Positions 19,854 through 27,322 of a stretch of 64,000 bases of DNA are shown in pieces. Source of the DNA: Spirosoma utsteinense (GTDB lineage: Bacteria; Bacteroidota; Bacteroidia; Cytophagales; Spirosomataceae); NCBI RefSeq assembly GCF_014282275.1, contig NZ_VFIA01000012.1, positions 124,001-188,000 on the forward strand. The letters are read 5' to 3'. Position 1 is the first letter of the stretch, and the number at the start of each line of letters is the position of its first letter. Position numbers and translations under genes: made by a program. The notes under the pieces were generated by a model. That model ran no database searches, had not been told where the DNA came from, and saw nothing but the letters and a program-made list of their open reading frames with translations.

Positions 19854-21458
19854 ATGAAAATAGCCGCATCAGTTCTGGCGGCCAGCGTAGCTGGCTTCGG
19901 TTTTTGGTTTGTTCGTTCAGATACGGTACCGGAGCCGGTATCGGTATCCTTACAGGGGCCTGTACCGGTGGCAACTCCACTATCACCTACACCCCGTGCC
20001 CGGTTCACGCCCAGTACCCGCAAGGGCTACTTCAATATCGATGTCGTAGGCGATTTCACGTTACCCGCTACCAAAACAATTACGTTTAGCGGGGCGGGCC
20101 GTAACCTACACGTCGATCAGGACCGGACTAAACTGTTCCGACGTGGCTTCTCAGCCATTGAGCAAACGCGTATGGTGCAAAAGAATGAAATCTGGACAGA
20201 AGGGTTTCCGCCGGCAGGCTGGAAAAGTAGCTTGCAGCAACGTCAGCGATCCTTGATTTTGTATCAGGATTACTTTGCCAATGCGTTTGGACTGCCCTGG
20301 GCCCGCAACGGTAACCTGGCACGGGACGTCGTTTTCCGCAACCCACCATCGGCCCGGACAACGAATCGAAATACCATGTACCAGGCATCAAGCGAGCTGA
20401 GCGGAGGCTGCGTTGGTTTCGGCGACTGTCCGCCGGGCGGTATGAAAAGCACCTTTAGCAAGATATTCCTCGACATCGAGAATGACGGTGTCAACGTGGG
20501 CAACGAGCAGGATCAGGTGAACGTGTATACGTTCATGGCCAGATCGATCAAACAGAATGTAAGTGCCCAGACAGAGTTGGGTTCTATCATGCCCGTACCG
20601 CACAATAGCTACGGCAACTCAAAGGCCAGCCATTACACGGTGGGTCCCGAGTGGCTCTGGAGCATGCCTGCCCGCCAAACAACGACCAGTCAGCAGCGGG
20701 GCCTGCCCGGCGATATCGTAGGCAAGTCATTCAGTGATTTCGTCGATTTTCAAATGCCCGGCACCTATTACCTCTACCCTGACTTCGACTACTCGGCCCG
20801 CCATACGGCCGACGATGATCGTCACTGGCTGGCGGCTTTGCTGGGTGAACAGGAAGTAAACAGGAAACTATCGTCCAAAAAAAGGATCGCCTGGCATTGG
20901 GTTTTTAATACGCAGAGTGGCGATTTCCCCAACAGCGGCAAAGCGGAGCACGGGGCTCCCCCGGCTATAGCCGAAGGTATGGCTATTTTCTACTGGTTCA
21001 CGGGCGCGTATGGGGTTCTCTTCTGGGACGATCATAAGGACCTTGTTCCCGATCAGCCCTCCCCCACCGACCCTATGCTAAAGAACCTGGGCAATGACCG
21101 TTCTTATGCGCCCTATGAGCATTACATTCATGGTTTATGGCGGCTGTTCAGGCACCATGGCGATCTTTTCAACGGGCGCGAAATATACCTTAACGAAGCG
21201 ACTGACTGTTCATTCGACGGGGGCAAAACGTGGGTTGGCTACAATGCAAACCAGCTTAAAACCCGCGATCTGCCTTTCGTACGGGCCATCGTCAACGGCA
21301 ATCAGATATTGATCGCTGCGACAAAAGCCTACGCCCAGGCTGGCCAAACCAGTAATGTGATGGTTCGGTACGTAAAAGACGGGTACTCGTTCTATACAAC
21401 CATTTCCCTCAAGGGTGATGCTATCTACCTTGGACGAGCAACGATGAAACGCGGCTAG
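19854..21458 (+). CDS. Large hypothetical exported protein
   Basis: 534 residues from ATG 19854 (MKIAASVLAASVAGFGFWFV is a membrane/signal segment); an earlier in-frame ATG at 19818 adds 12 residues. No known domain is recognised. Visible features are a Ser/Pro/Thr-rich region after the signal, one short Cys pair (SGGCVGFGDCPPGG near residue 190), His-rich loops (YEHYIHGLWRLFRHHGD), and repeated aromatic residues. It stands alone between aguB and the ROK gene. An enzyme role is possible but no catalytic motif can be named. Confidence 0.65.
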   Translation: MKIAASVLAASVAGFGFWFVRSDTVPEPVSVSLQGPVPVATPLSPTPRARFTPSTRKGYFNIDVVGDFTLPATKTITFSGAGRNLHVDQDRTKLFRRGFSAIEQTRMVQKNEIWTEGFPPAGWKSSLQQRQRSLILYQDYFANAFGLPWARNGNLARDVVFRNPPSARTTNRNTMYQASSELSGGCVGFGDCPPGGMKSTFSKIFLDIENDGVNVGNEQDQVNVYTFMARSIKQNVSAQTELGSIMPVPHNSYGNSKASHYTVGPEWLWSMPARQTTTSQQRGLPGDIVGKSFSDFVDFQMPGTYYLYPDFDYSARHTADDDRHWLAALLGEQEVNRKLSSKKRIAWHWVFNTQSGDFPNSGKAEHGAPPAIAEGMAIFYWFTGAYGVLFWDDHKDLVPDQPSPTDPMLKNLGNDRSYAPYEHYIHGLWRLFRHHGDLFNGREIYLNEATDCSFDGGKTWVGYNANQLKTRDLPFVRAIVNGNQILIAATKAYAQAGQTSNVMVRYVKDGYSFYTTISLKGDAIYLGRATMKRG

Positions 21459-21489
21459 TCACCATCCTCCCCTACCACAACTGATCTAA

Positions 21490-22440
21490 ATGAACCTTGG
21501 TATTGAAATTGGCGGCACGAAACTACAGGTGGTCACCAGCGACGCGTCGGGTCGGCTAGCCACTCGCTACCGGCATCATGTTGATCCGGCGCAGGGCGCA
21601 GCCGGCATTCTGGCTCAGCTCACCGATACGTTCGGGCAGCTATCCGAACAGCCGGAGGCTATCGGGGTTGGCTTCGGCGGACCTGTCGACTGGAAAACGG
21701 GGCGTATTGCAACGTCGCATCAGGTAAACGGGTGGTCCGGATTCGATCTGGCCGGTTGGCTCAGGGAGCAAATACCCGGCGCTACCATTCGTATTGAAAA
21801 CGATGCGAACGTTGCCGCCCTCGGAGAGGCCCGGCGCGGGGTAGCTACAGGCTTTAACCATGTATTTTATGTTACGCTGGGAAGTGGTGTTGGCGGAGGC
21901 CTGGTCATCGACAATCAACTGTACCACGGCTCTTTTCCGGGTGAAGCCGAAATAGGTCATTTGTGGCTCGTACCACCAAGCGCCGATTCGCCCGGTCAGA
22001 CGATCGAGCAAACCGTGTCGGGCTGGGCTGTCGATCAGCAAATTCGCGACTTACTCCCGCAACTGCCTGCGGACTCTCCCTTGAGAAGAATGGTCGAGCA
22101 GGAAAGGGGTGGGCGTAAACCGGCCACGTTTTTACATGAGGCTTACGAACAGAGTGACCCTGTGGCCCGCATGCTGATTGAGCAGATTGGGTCGGTGCTG
22201 GCGCTGGGTTTATCGCATGTCATCCACCTGTTCCATCCTGATGCTATCGTACTGGGCGGGGGTCTTTCCCTTATTGGCGAGCCCCTGAGGGCGGCCGTTC
22301 GACAGGCCCTCCCGCGTTTCGTGATGAAGGCTTTTCACCCCGCCCCCATTGTTCTGCTGGCTAAACTTGGCGAAGACGCTGTACCAACCGGAGCGCTGGA
22401 ACTGGTAATGAGCGATGGCCATCTACACCGCAACCTATAA
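21490..22440 (+). CDS. ROK family sugar kinase-like protein without zinc motif
   Basis: 316 residues. GIEIGGTKLQ at the N-terminus is the phosphate-1 loop, ENDANVAALGE carries the catalytic Asp, and TLGSGVGGGLVIDNQ and EIGHLWL follow as in ROK kinases. The ROK zinc signature (CxCGxxGCxE), which normally follows the GH motif, is missing: the region reads PPSADSPGQTIEQTVSG. The protein may be a kinase of glucose, fructose or N-acetyl sugars that does not need zinc, or a regulator. It precedes the SIS isomerase by 33 bp, suggesting an operon for phosphorylated sugars. Confidence 0.85.
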   Translation: MNLGIEIGGTKLQVVTSDASGRLATRYRHHVDPAQGAAGILAQLTDTFGQLSEQPEAIGVGFGGPVDWKTGRIATSHQVNGWSGFDLAGWLREQIPGATIRIENDANVAALGEARRGVATGFNHVFYVTLGSGVGGGLVIDNQLYHGSFPGEAEIGHLWLVPPSADSPGQTIEQTVSGWAVDQQIRDLLPQLPADSPLRRMVEQERGGRKPATFLHEAYEQSDPVARMLIEQIGSVLALGLSHVIHLFHPDAIVLGGGLSLIGEPLRAAVRQALPRFVMKAFHPAPIVLLAKLGEDAVPTGALELVMSDGHLHRNL

Positions 22441-22472
22441 CGAATTATTCCTCACCCATTGCTTCCTGTCCC

Positions 22473-23096
22473 ATGAACCAACCCTACTTCCAAGCCTATA
22501 TCGACCGGCAGAAAGCGGCCTATGATGCCATTCCGCTCGATCGGGTGGAGCATATCATCAACCTGATTCATTCATGCTGGGCCAACGACCGTCAGTTGTT
22601 CGCTTTTGGCAATGGCGGGAGCGCTTCCAACGTATCGCACTTCATTACCGACCTGGGCAAAAGCGCATCCGATAAAATGGGAAAACGCTTTCGATGCCTG
22701 TCGCTGAACGAAAACGTGTCGTGGATTACGGCTCTCGGCAATGATTATTCCTACGAAGATGTGTATGTAGGACAGCTTCAGAACTACGCACAACCTGGTG
22801 ATCTGGTCCTAACCCTCAGCGTCAGCGGCAATTCGCCCAACGTAGTAAAAGCGGTCGAATGGGCCAACAACCACGGCCTGACCACTATTGCGCTTGTCGG
22901 TGGTAAACGCGGCCGTGTGGCTGAGCTGGCCCATGAAGTAATCGCCATTGACGACACCCACTATGGCCGCGTCGAAGATGCCCAGATGACCATCTGCCAC
23001 ATGTTGTGTTATGGGTTTATTGAAAAGGGAGGAGAGGAGGAAAGGGAGGGAGGAGGAAGGAAGGAGGAAAGGGAGGAAGGAGGAAAGGGAGGCTGA
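22473..23096 (+). CDS. SIS-domain phosphosugar isomerase (GmhA-like)
   Basis: 207 residues. The SIS fold motifs are GNGGSASNVSHF (phosphate loop), TLSVSGNSPNVVKAVEWA and ALVGGKRG, typical of sedoheptulose-7-phosphate isomerases that start heptose synthesis; the active site of this subgroup uses a zinc or His/Glu pair. The expected C-terminus is at about residue 186 (CYGFIEKG). After that, 20 residues of Gly, Glu, Arg and Lys come from a purine-rich inverted repeat that runs through the stop codon. The ROK gene upstream may supply a related phosphosugar. Substrate not proven. Confidence 0.82.
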   Translation: MNQPYFQAYIDRQKAAYDAIPLDRVEHIINLIHSCWANDRQLFAFGNGGSASNVSHFITDLGKSASDKMGKRFRCLSLNENVSWITALGNDYSYEDVYVGQLQNYAQPGDLVLTLSVSGNSPNVVKAVEWANNHGLTTIALVGGKRGRVAELAHEVIAIDDTHYGRVEDAQMTICHMLCYGFIEKGGEEEREGGGRKEEREEGGKGG

Positions 23097-23163
23097 CGCG
23101 TCATGTACTGGTTTCGCGTCAGCCTCCCTTTCCTCCTTCCTCCCTCTCCTCCTTCCTCCTTTT
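23026..23163. repeat. Polypurine/polypyrimidine inverted repeat overlapping the SIS gene end
   Basis: Arms 23071-23100 and 23115-23144 are perfect reverse complements (30 bp, 14-nt loop), and the match continues imperfectly outward to about 23026 and 23163. The left arm is almost all purine (AGGAGGAA-like units), the right almost all pyrimidine. It encodes the last 20 residues of the SIS protein and separates it from the convergent oxidoreductase gene, so it may also act as terminator. Confidence 0.85.
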
Positions 23164-23870
23164 CAAGAATACCGATCGTTCCGCCACGGGTAGGCGGTAT
23201 TTGAATACCCACGATCTTCCCAGAAACCCAGCTGATTTTTGGTCAGGAATTCAATTCGCTTTATCCATTTCGACCCTTTCCAGGCGTAAAGCTGTGGCGT
23301 GATCATACGCAGTGGACCGCCATGTTCGCGGGTAAGCGGCAAACCGTCGGCAGTATGTACCAGCAATACGTCGGGTTTGAGGGCTTCTTCCAGCGACACG
23401 TTTGTGGAATAGCCATCATAGCCATAGCACATAACGTGAGTGGCCGTTCCTTTAGGGTCGACCAGCGCAGCCAGGTCCATAAACCGGACACCTACCCAGG
23501 GGACGTTAAGCCGCGACCAGGTTGTGACGCAATGAAAATCGCTGGTGTCTTCCACCTGAGGTAATGCCATCAGGTCGTCCCATTTCAGGCGGACAGGGTT
23601 GTTGACTTCTCCATCAATGTTAAGTTGCCACTTATCGATCGGAATACTCGGCTGATAGCCCAGATCGAGTACCGGCCATTTGGTTGTGACCGTCTGACCT
23701 ACGGGTACCGCAGGCATTCCATGTCGGTTGGCGGGGCCAGAACCGCGTGGCTTCTCCGGCCCGTCCATATGGTCGGCCATAGAGGGGGTTTGCGCCATTT
23801 TATCCTCAAACCGGCGTTTGAGTTTCATCCGGGCCTCGATGATCTTATCGGTTTTATCGCTGGGTTCCAT
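23163..23870 (-). CDS. Sulfite oxidase-like molybdopterin oxidoreductase
   Basis: 235 residues from ATG 23870 (MEPSDKTDK). The molybdopterin domain has DFHCVTTWSR with Cys114 as the molybdenum ligand, followed by VPWVGVRFMDLAAL and HGGPLRMITPQLYAWKGSKW, all typical of the YedY/sulfite-oxidase family. No Tat signal is seen, unlike E. coli MsrP/YedY; it is a cytoplasmic short form. The reduced or oxidised substrate is unknown. The first 55 residues are a low-complexity leader rich in Lys, Asp and Pro. A possible partner heme protein is not nearby. Confidence 0.85.
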   Translation of the reverse strand: MEPSDKTDKIIEARMKLKRRFEDKMAQTPSMADHMDGPEKPRGSGPANRHGMPAVPVGQTVTTKWPVLDLGYQPSIPIDKWQLNIDGEVNNPVRLKWDDLMALPQVEDTSDFHCVTTWSRLNVPWVGVRFMDLAALVDPKGTATHVMCYGYDGYSTNVSLEEALKPDVLLVHTADGLPLTREHGGPLRMITPQLYAWKGSKWIKRIEFLTKNQLGFWEDRGYSNTAYPWRNDRYS

Positions 23871-23939
23871 AGTGTGTGTGGGCTGATAGTCCAGCCTGAT
23901 AACAGACAAACAGGCGGCTTCGTTTTGCGATCACAGCGA

Positions 23940-25013
23940 TTAGGCTACCCGCACGTAACTCCCCAGCAGTTTCACCTCGGCAGCATGGTGGTTCAGAATC
24001 TCCTGCAGATTCGGATCGCTGGAGTGGCCTTCACATTCGAGCAGGAACCAGTACCGGAACGTAGCCCCCTCGCGCAGCGGCCGACTCTCGATCTTGGTGA
24101 GGTTGATTTTCCGGCGGTTAAACTCCTGAAGAAACTCCGCCAGTACCCCCGGCGACTCCGTGTTAGGAAGCCGGGCAATGAGTGTGGTCTTGTCGTGACC
24201 GCTGGGCTGGTTCTCGAAGTCTTTAGCCAGGATCAAAAAACGCGTCCGGTTAAGGTCACTGTCTTCGATATTGTCGAACAGCACCGGCACATCGAATAGT
24301 TTAGCCGCGATATGCGAACAGACGGCGGCTGCAAAAGGCTGTTGAGCCGCCAGTTTAGCCGCTTTCGACGTCGATTCGACGGGCACCAGCTCGGCTTTCA
24401 AACCATCGAACGAATCGTTCAGAAACTTGCTGCACTGGCGGAAGGCAATATCTTTCGAATAGATATGAGTAATATCGGCCAGATTCTCCGCCTGGGTAGC
24501 AAAGGTAAAATGAACAGGTATTTCGGTTTCGGCAGCGATACGCAGATCTTTTTCGAGCAGCAGGTCGATGGCTTCGCTCACAACCCCCTCCTGGTTGTTT
24601 TCGATAGGCACAACGCCAAACCGAACCCGCCCCGTTTCAACGCTTTCGAACACCGACCGAATCGTGGGCAGAGCCACGTAAGCACTCATCGCACCAAACC
24701 GGCTTTCGGCGGCCTGGTGGGTAAAGCTTCCCTCGGGGCCTAGATACGCCACTCGCTCGGGAAGTTCCAGATTACGGGATACGGCAAAGATTTCCAGAAA
24801 AATTGCTTCGATGGCCGAGCGATTCAGTAAACCCTCGTTCTGGAAATGCAGCCGGTCCAGAATTTGCTTTTCGCGTTCGGGCCGATAAATAACGGTGTTG
24901 GTCGTGCGTTTGAGTTCACCCACCCGGCGTACCAGTTCCATACGCTGGTTAAGCAGCGTCAGCAATTGATCGTCGAGGGCATCGATGTCGTTACGGAGAG
25001 ATTCGAGGGTCAT
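23940..25013 (-). CDS. pheA: Bifunctional chorismate mutase / prephenate dehydratase
   Basis: 357 residues. Residues 1-85 are a chorismate mutase (AroQ-type, RNDIDALDDQLLTLLNQRME), 90-270 the prephenate dehydratase with the DSDLNRTRFLIL motif, and 280-357 an ACT domain with the ESRP motif (LTKIESRPLREG) for feedback control by phenylalanine. It makes phenylpyruvate for phenylalanine synthesis from chorismate in the cytoplasm. It lies 113 bp downstream of parE on the same strand, but a repeat with a promoter-like box separates them. Complete. Confidence 0.96.
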   Translation of the reverse strand: MTLESLRNDIDALDDQLLTLLNQRMELVRRVGELKRTTNTVIYRPEREKQILDRLHFQNEGLLNRSAIEAIFLEIFAVSRNLELPERVAYLGPEGSFTHQAAESRFGAMSAYVALPTIRSVFESVETGRVRFGVVPIENNQEGVVSEAIDLLLEKDLRIAAETEIPVHFTFATQAENLADITHIYSKDIAFRQCSKFLNDSFDGLKAELVPVESTSKAAKLAAQQPFAAAVCSHIAAKLFDVPVLFDNIEDSDLNRTRFLILAKDFENQPSGHDKTTLIARLPNTESPGVLAEFLQEFNRRKINLTKIESRPLREGATFRYWFLLECEGHSSDPNLQEILNHHAAEVKLLGSYVRVA

Positions 25014-25014
25014 T

Positions 25015-25110
25015 AAAAAAAGTCGTAAGTCCTAGAGGTCGAAAGTCGTAGGTGATTGCTCCCTACCGACAAACTTACGACTTCTACGACTTACGACTTA
25101 CGACTTTTTT
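25015..25110. repeat. Inverted repeat built of 7-bp units (GTCGTAA-type)
   Basis: The right arm repeats TACGACT-like heptamers, the left arm their complement (AGTCGTA), with A-run and T-run at the outer ends (25015-25020 and 25105-25110). Arms are imperfect, with a short unique loop (about 25053-25066). A TAAGTTTG box on the minus strand (25070-25077) inside it could start pheA transcription. Confidence 0.75.
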
Positions 25111-25126
25111 GCCTTATGACTAAAAG

Positions 25127-27019
25127 TTATACCAGCGCGGCATCCTCTACGTCTTTTTCAACCCGCAGGTTGTCGATGATAAATCGCTGCCGGTCGGGGG
25201 TGTTCTTGCCCATGTAGTAACTGAGCAGTTTCGGTACCGATGTATCCTTCTCCATAATGACCGGCTCCAGACGCATATTTTCGCCGATGAACAGGCCAAA
25301 TTCCTCTGGCGAGATCTCACCAAGACCTTTGAAGCGCGTAATTTCTACCTTCTTACCGCCCTTTGTCAATTTATCGATGGCCGCCTGTTTTTCCTCCTCC
25401 GAGTAGCAATAGGTCGTTTCCTTATGGTTCTTTGGATTGCGCACCCGAAACAGGGGTGTTTCCAAAATATACAGGTGACCGTTACGTACCAGGTCCGGGA
25501 AAAACTGGAGAAAGAACGTCAGCATCAACAGTCGGATGTGCATCCCGTCGACATCGGCATCGGTGGCAATTACGATACGGTTATACCGCAGCCCTTCCAA
25601 CCCTTCTTCGATGTCGAGGGCGTGCTGAAGCAGGTTGAACTCTTCGTTTTCGTAGACCACTTTCTTGGTCAGCCCGAAGCAGTTGAGCGGCTTCCCCCGC
25701 AAACTGAACACCGCCTGTAGCTGCACATTGCGCGACTTGGTAATCGATCCGCTCGCCGAGTCGCCTTCAGTGATAAACAGCGTGGTTTGGTAGCGGTCGT
25801 CAGATTTAAGGTCCGACAGGTGATTGCGGCAGTCACGCAGCTTCTTGTTATGCAGGCTGGCTTTTTTAGCCCGATCGTTGGCCAGTTTCTTGATCCCGGC
25901 CAGTTCCTTGCGCTCCCGTTCCGACTGCTCGATACGTTTTTTGAGCGCATCCCGGATAACAGGGTTCATGTGCAGAAAATCGTCCAGACGGTCCTTGACG
26001 AAATCCTTGACGAATGAATTGACCGACTGTGCGTTCGGCTCGGGCGACATGTTGATGGAGCCCAGTTTAGTTTTCGTCTGCGACTCGAACACCGGCTCCT
26101 GTACCCGAACGCTGATGGCGGCAATGATGCTGGCCCGAATATCGGTCGTATCGTAGTTTTTGTCGAAGTGCTTGCGAACCGTTTCAACAACGGCTTCCCG
26201 CAGGGAATTCAGGTGTGTGCCACCCTGGGTCGTGTTTTGGCCATTGACGAAGGAATAATACTGCTCACCATACTGATTGCCGTGGGTCATGGCAATTTCG
26301 ATGTCGTTACCCTTCAGGTGAATGATTGGGTACCGCAGGGCATCTTCCTCAGTGCTGTTGCGCAGCAGGTCGAGCAGGCCGTTATGGGATATGAATTTCT
26401 GCTTGTTGAACGCGATGGTCAGCCCGGCATTCAGGTAGCAGTAATTCCAGATCATCTTCTCCAGAAAAGGCTGCACATAGTGGAAGTGCCGAAAAACGGT
26501 ATCGTCCGGTTCGAAGCAGATCAGCGTTCCATTGCGTTCGTTAGTGGGTTCGTCGCCCTTATTCTTAAGGTCACCCCGCTCAAACTCGGCCCATACCGTA
26601 CGGCCATCCCGGTAAGACTGCACCCGGAAGTAGCTGGCCAGCGCGTTGACGGCTTTCGTACCGACGCCGTTCAGGCCTACCGATTTCTGGAACGCGCCGG
26701 AGTCGTACTTACCGCCGGTATTTATTTTTGACACGACCTCAACGACCTTGCCCAGCGGAATACCCCGGCCATAGTCGCGCACTTCGACCCGGTGGTCGGT
26801 TACTCGAACATCGATGATTTTACCGTGGCCCATCACGTGCTCGTCGATGCAGTTGTCGATGGTTTCTTTCAGTAAAACATAGATACCATCGTCGGCGGCC
26901 GATCCGTCGCCCAGTTTACCGATATACATGCCCGGACGGAGCCGGATGTGTTCGCGCCAGTCGAGCGAGCGGATACTGTCTTCGTTGTATAGGACGGGTT
27001 GGTTTAAACTCTCTGCCAT
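25127..27019 (-). CDS. parE: DNA topoisomerase IV subunit B
   Basis: 630 residues. The GHKL ATPase part has [24 protein letters not shown] and the ATP lid [14 protein letters not shown], then the transducer and the Toprim domain with EGDSASG and [14 protein letters not shown]; it ends in a C-terminal QRFIIDNL. The length and absence of the GyrB insertion suggest ParE rather than GyrB; Bacteroidota also have short GyrB forms, so the call is by overall character. With ParC (not present in the window) it decatenates daughter chromosomes. It is divergent from the polysaccharide exporter gene. Confidence 0.85.
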   Translation of the reverse strand: MAESLNQPVLYNEDSIRSLDWREHIRLRPGMYIGKLGDGSAADDGIYVLLKETIDNCIDEHVMGHGKIIDVRVTDHRVEVRDYGRGIPLGKVVEVVSKINTGGKYDSGAFQKSVGLNGVGTKAVNALASYFRVQSYRDGRTVWAEFERGDLKNKGDEPTNERNGTLICFEPDDTVFRHFHYVQPFLEKMIWNYCYLNAGLTIAFNKQKFISHNGLLDLLRNSTEEDALRYPIIHLKGNDIEIAMTHGNQYGEQYYSFVNGQNTTQGGTHLNSLREAVVETVRKHFDKNYDTTDIRASIIAAISVRVQEPVFESQTKTKLGSINMSPEPNAQSVNSFVKDFVKDRLDDFLHMNPVIRDALKKRIEQSERERKELAGIKKLANDRAKKASLHNKKLRDCRNHLSDLKSDDRYQTTLFITEGDSASGSITKSRNVQLQAVFSLRGKPLNCFGLTKKVVYENEEFNLLQHALDIEEGLEGLRYNRIVIATDADVDGMHIRLLMLTFFLQFFPDLVRNGHLYILETPLFRVRNPKNHKETTYCYSEEEKQAAIDKLTKGGKKVEITRFKGLGEISPEEFGLFIGENMRLEPVIMEKDTSVPKLLSYYMGKNTPDRQRFIIDNLRVEKDVEDAALV

Positions 27020-27322
27020 TGCAGTTTTTTGTATAAAAGGCTTAAAACAGGGTAGAACAGAGCGTTACTGCTTTACCTGAAACATCGGAAAAATCATACC
27101 CTGATGGGCAAGATAGAAAAGTTTCCACAGAATAGGAAACTGTTTAGAATCCGGCAAAAGTTCGTTTACTTTGCCGACTAAACTGTGTCGCGTACTATGT
27201 GGCTCACAATGTCGTTAGATACTGGTCTCCACCACCATCTTTAAGGAGCTGTGCGACATCTTAAAAATATGCAAAATCTGCGAATTAATCATCACTTTCC
27301 ACCAAAATCTTTTCGTTCGTCT
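27020..27322. other. Divergent intergenic region before the polysaccharide locus
   Basis: About 300 bp between parE and the exporter gene. No RNA gene, long repeat or perfect TAnnTTTG box was found by eye; a near match (TTTACTTTG, about 27163-27171) could be the exporter promoter. Control elements of the capsule locus are likely here. Confidence 0.4.
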
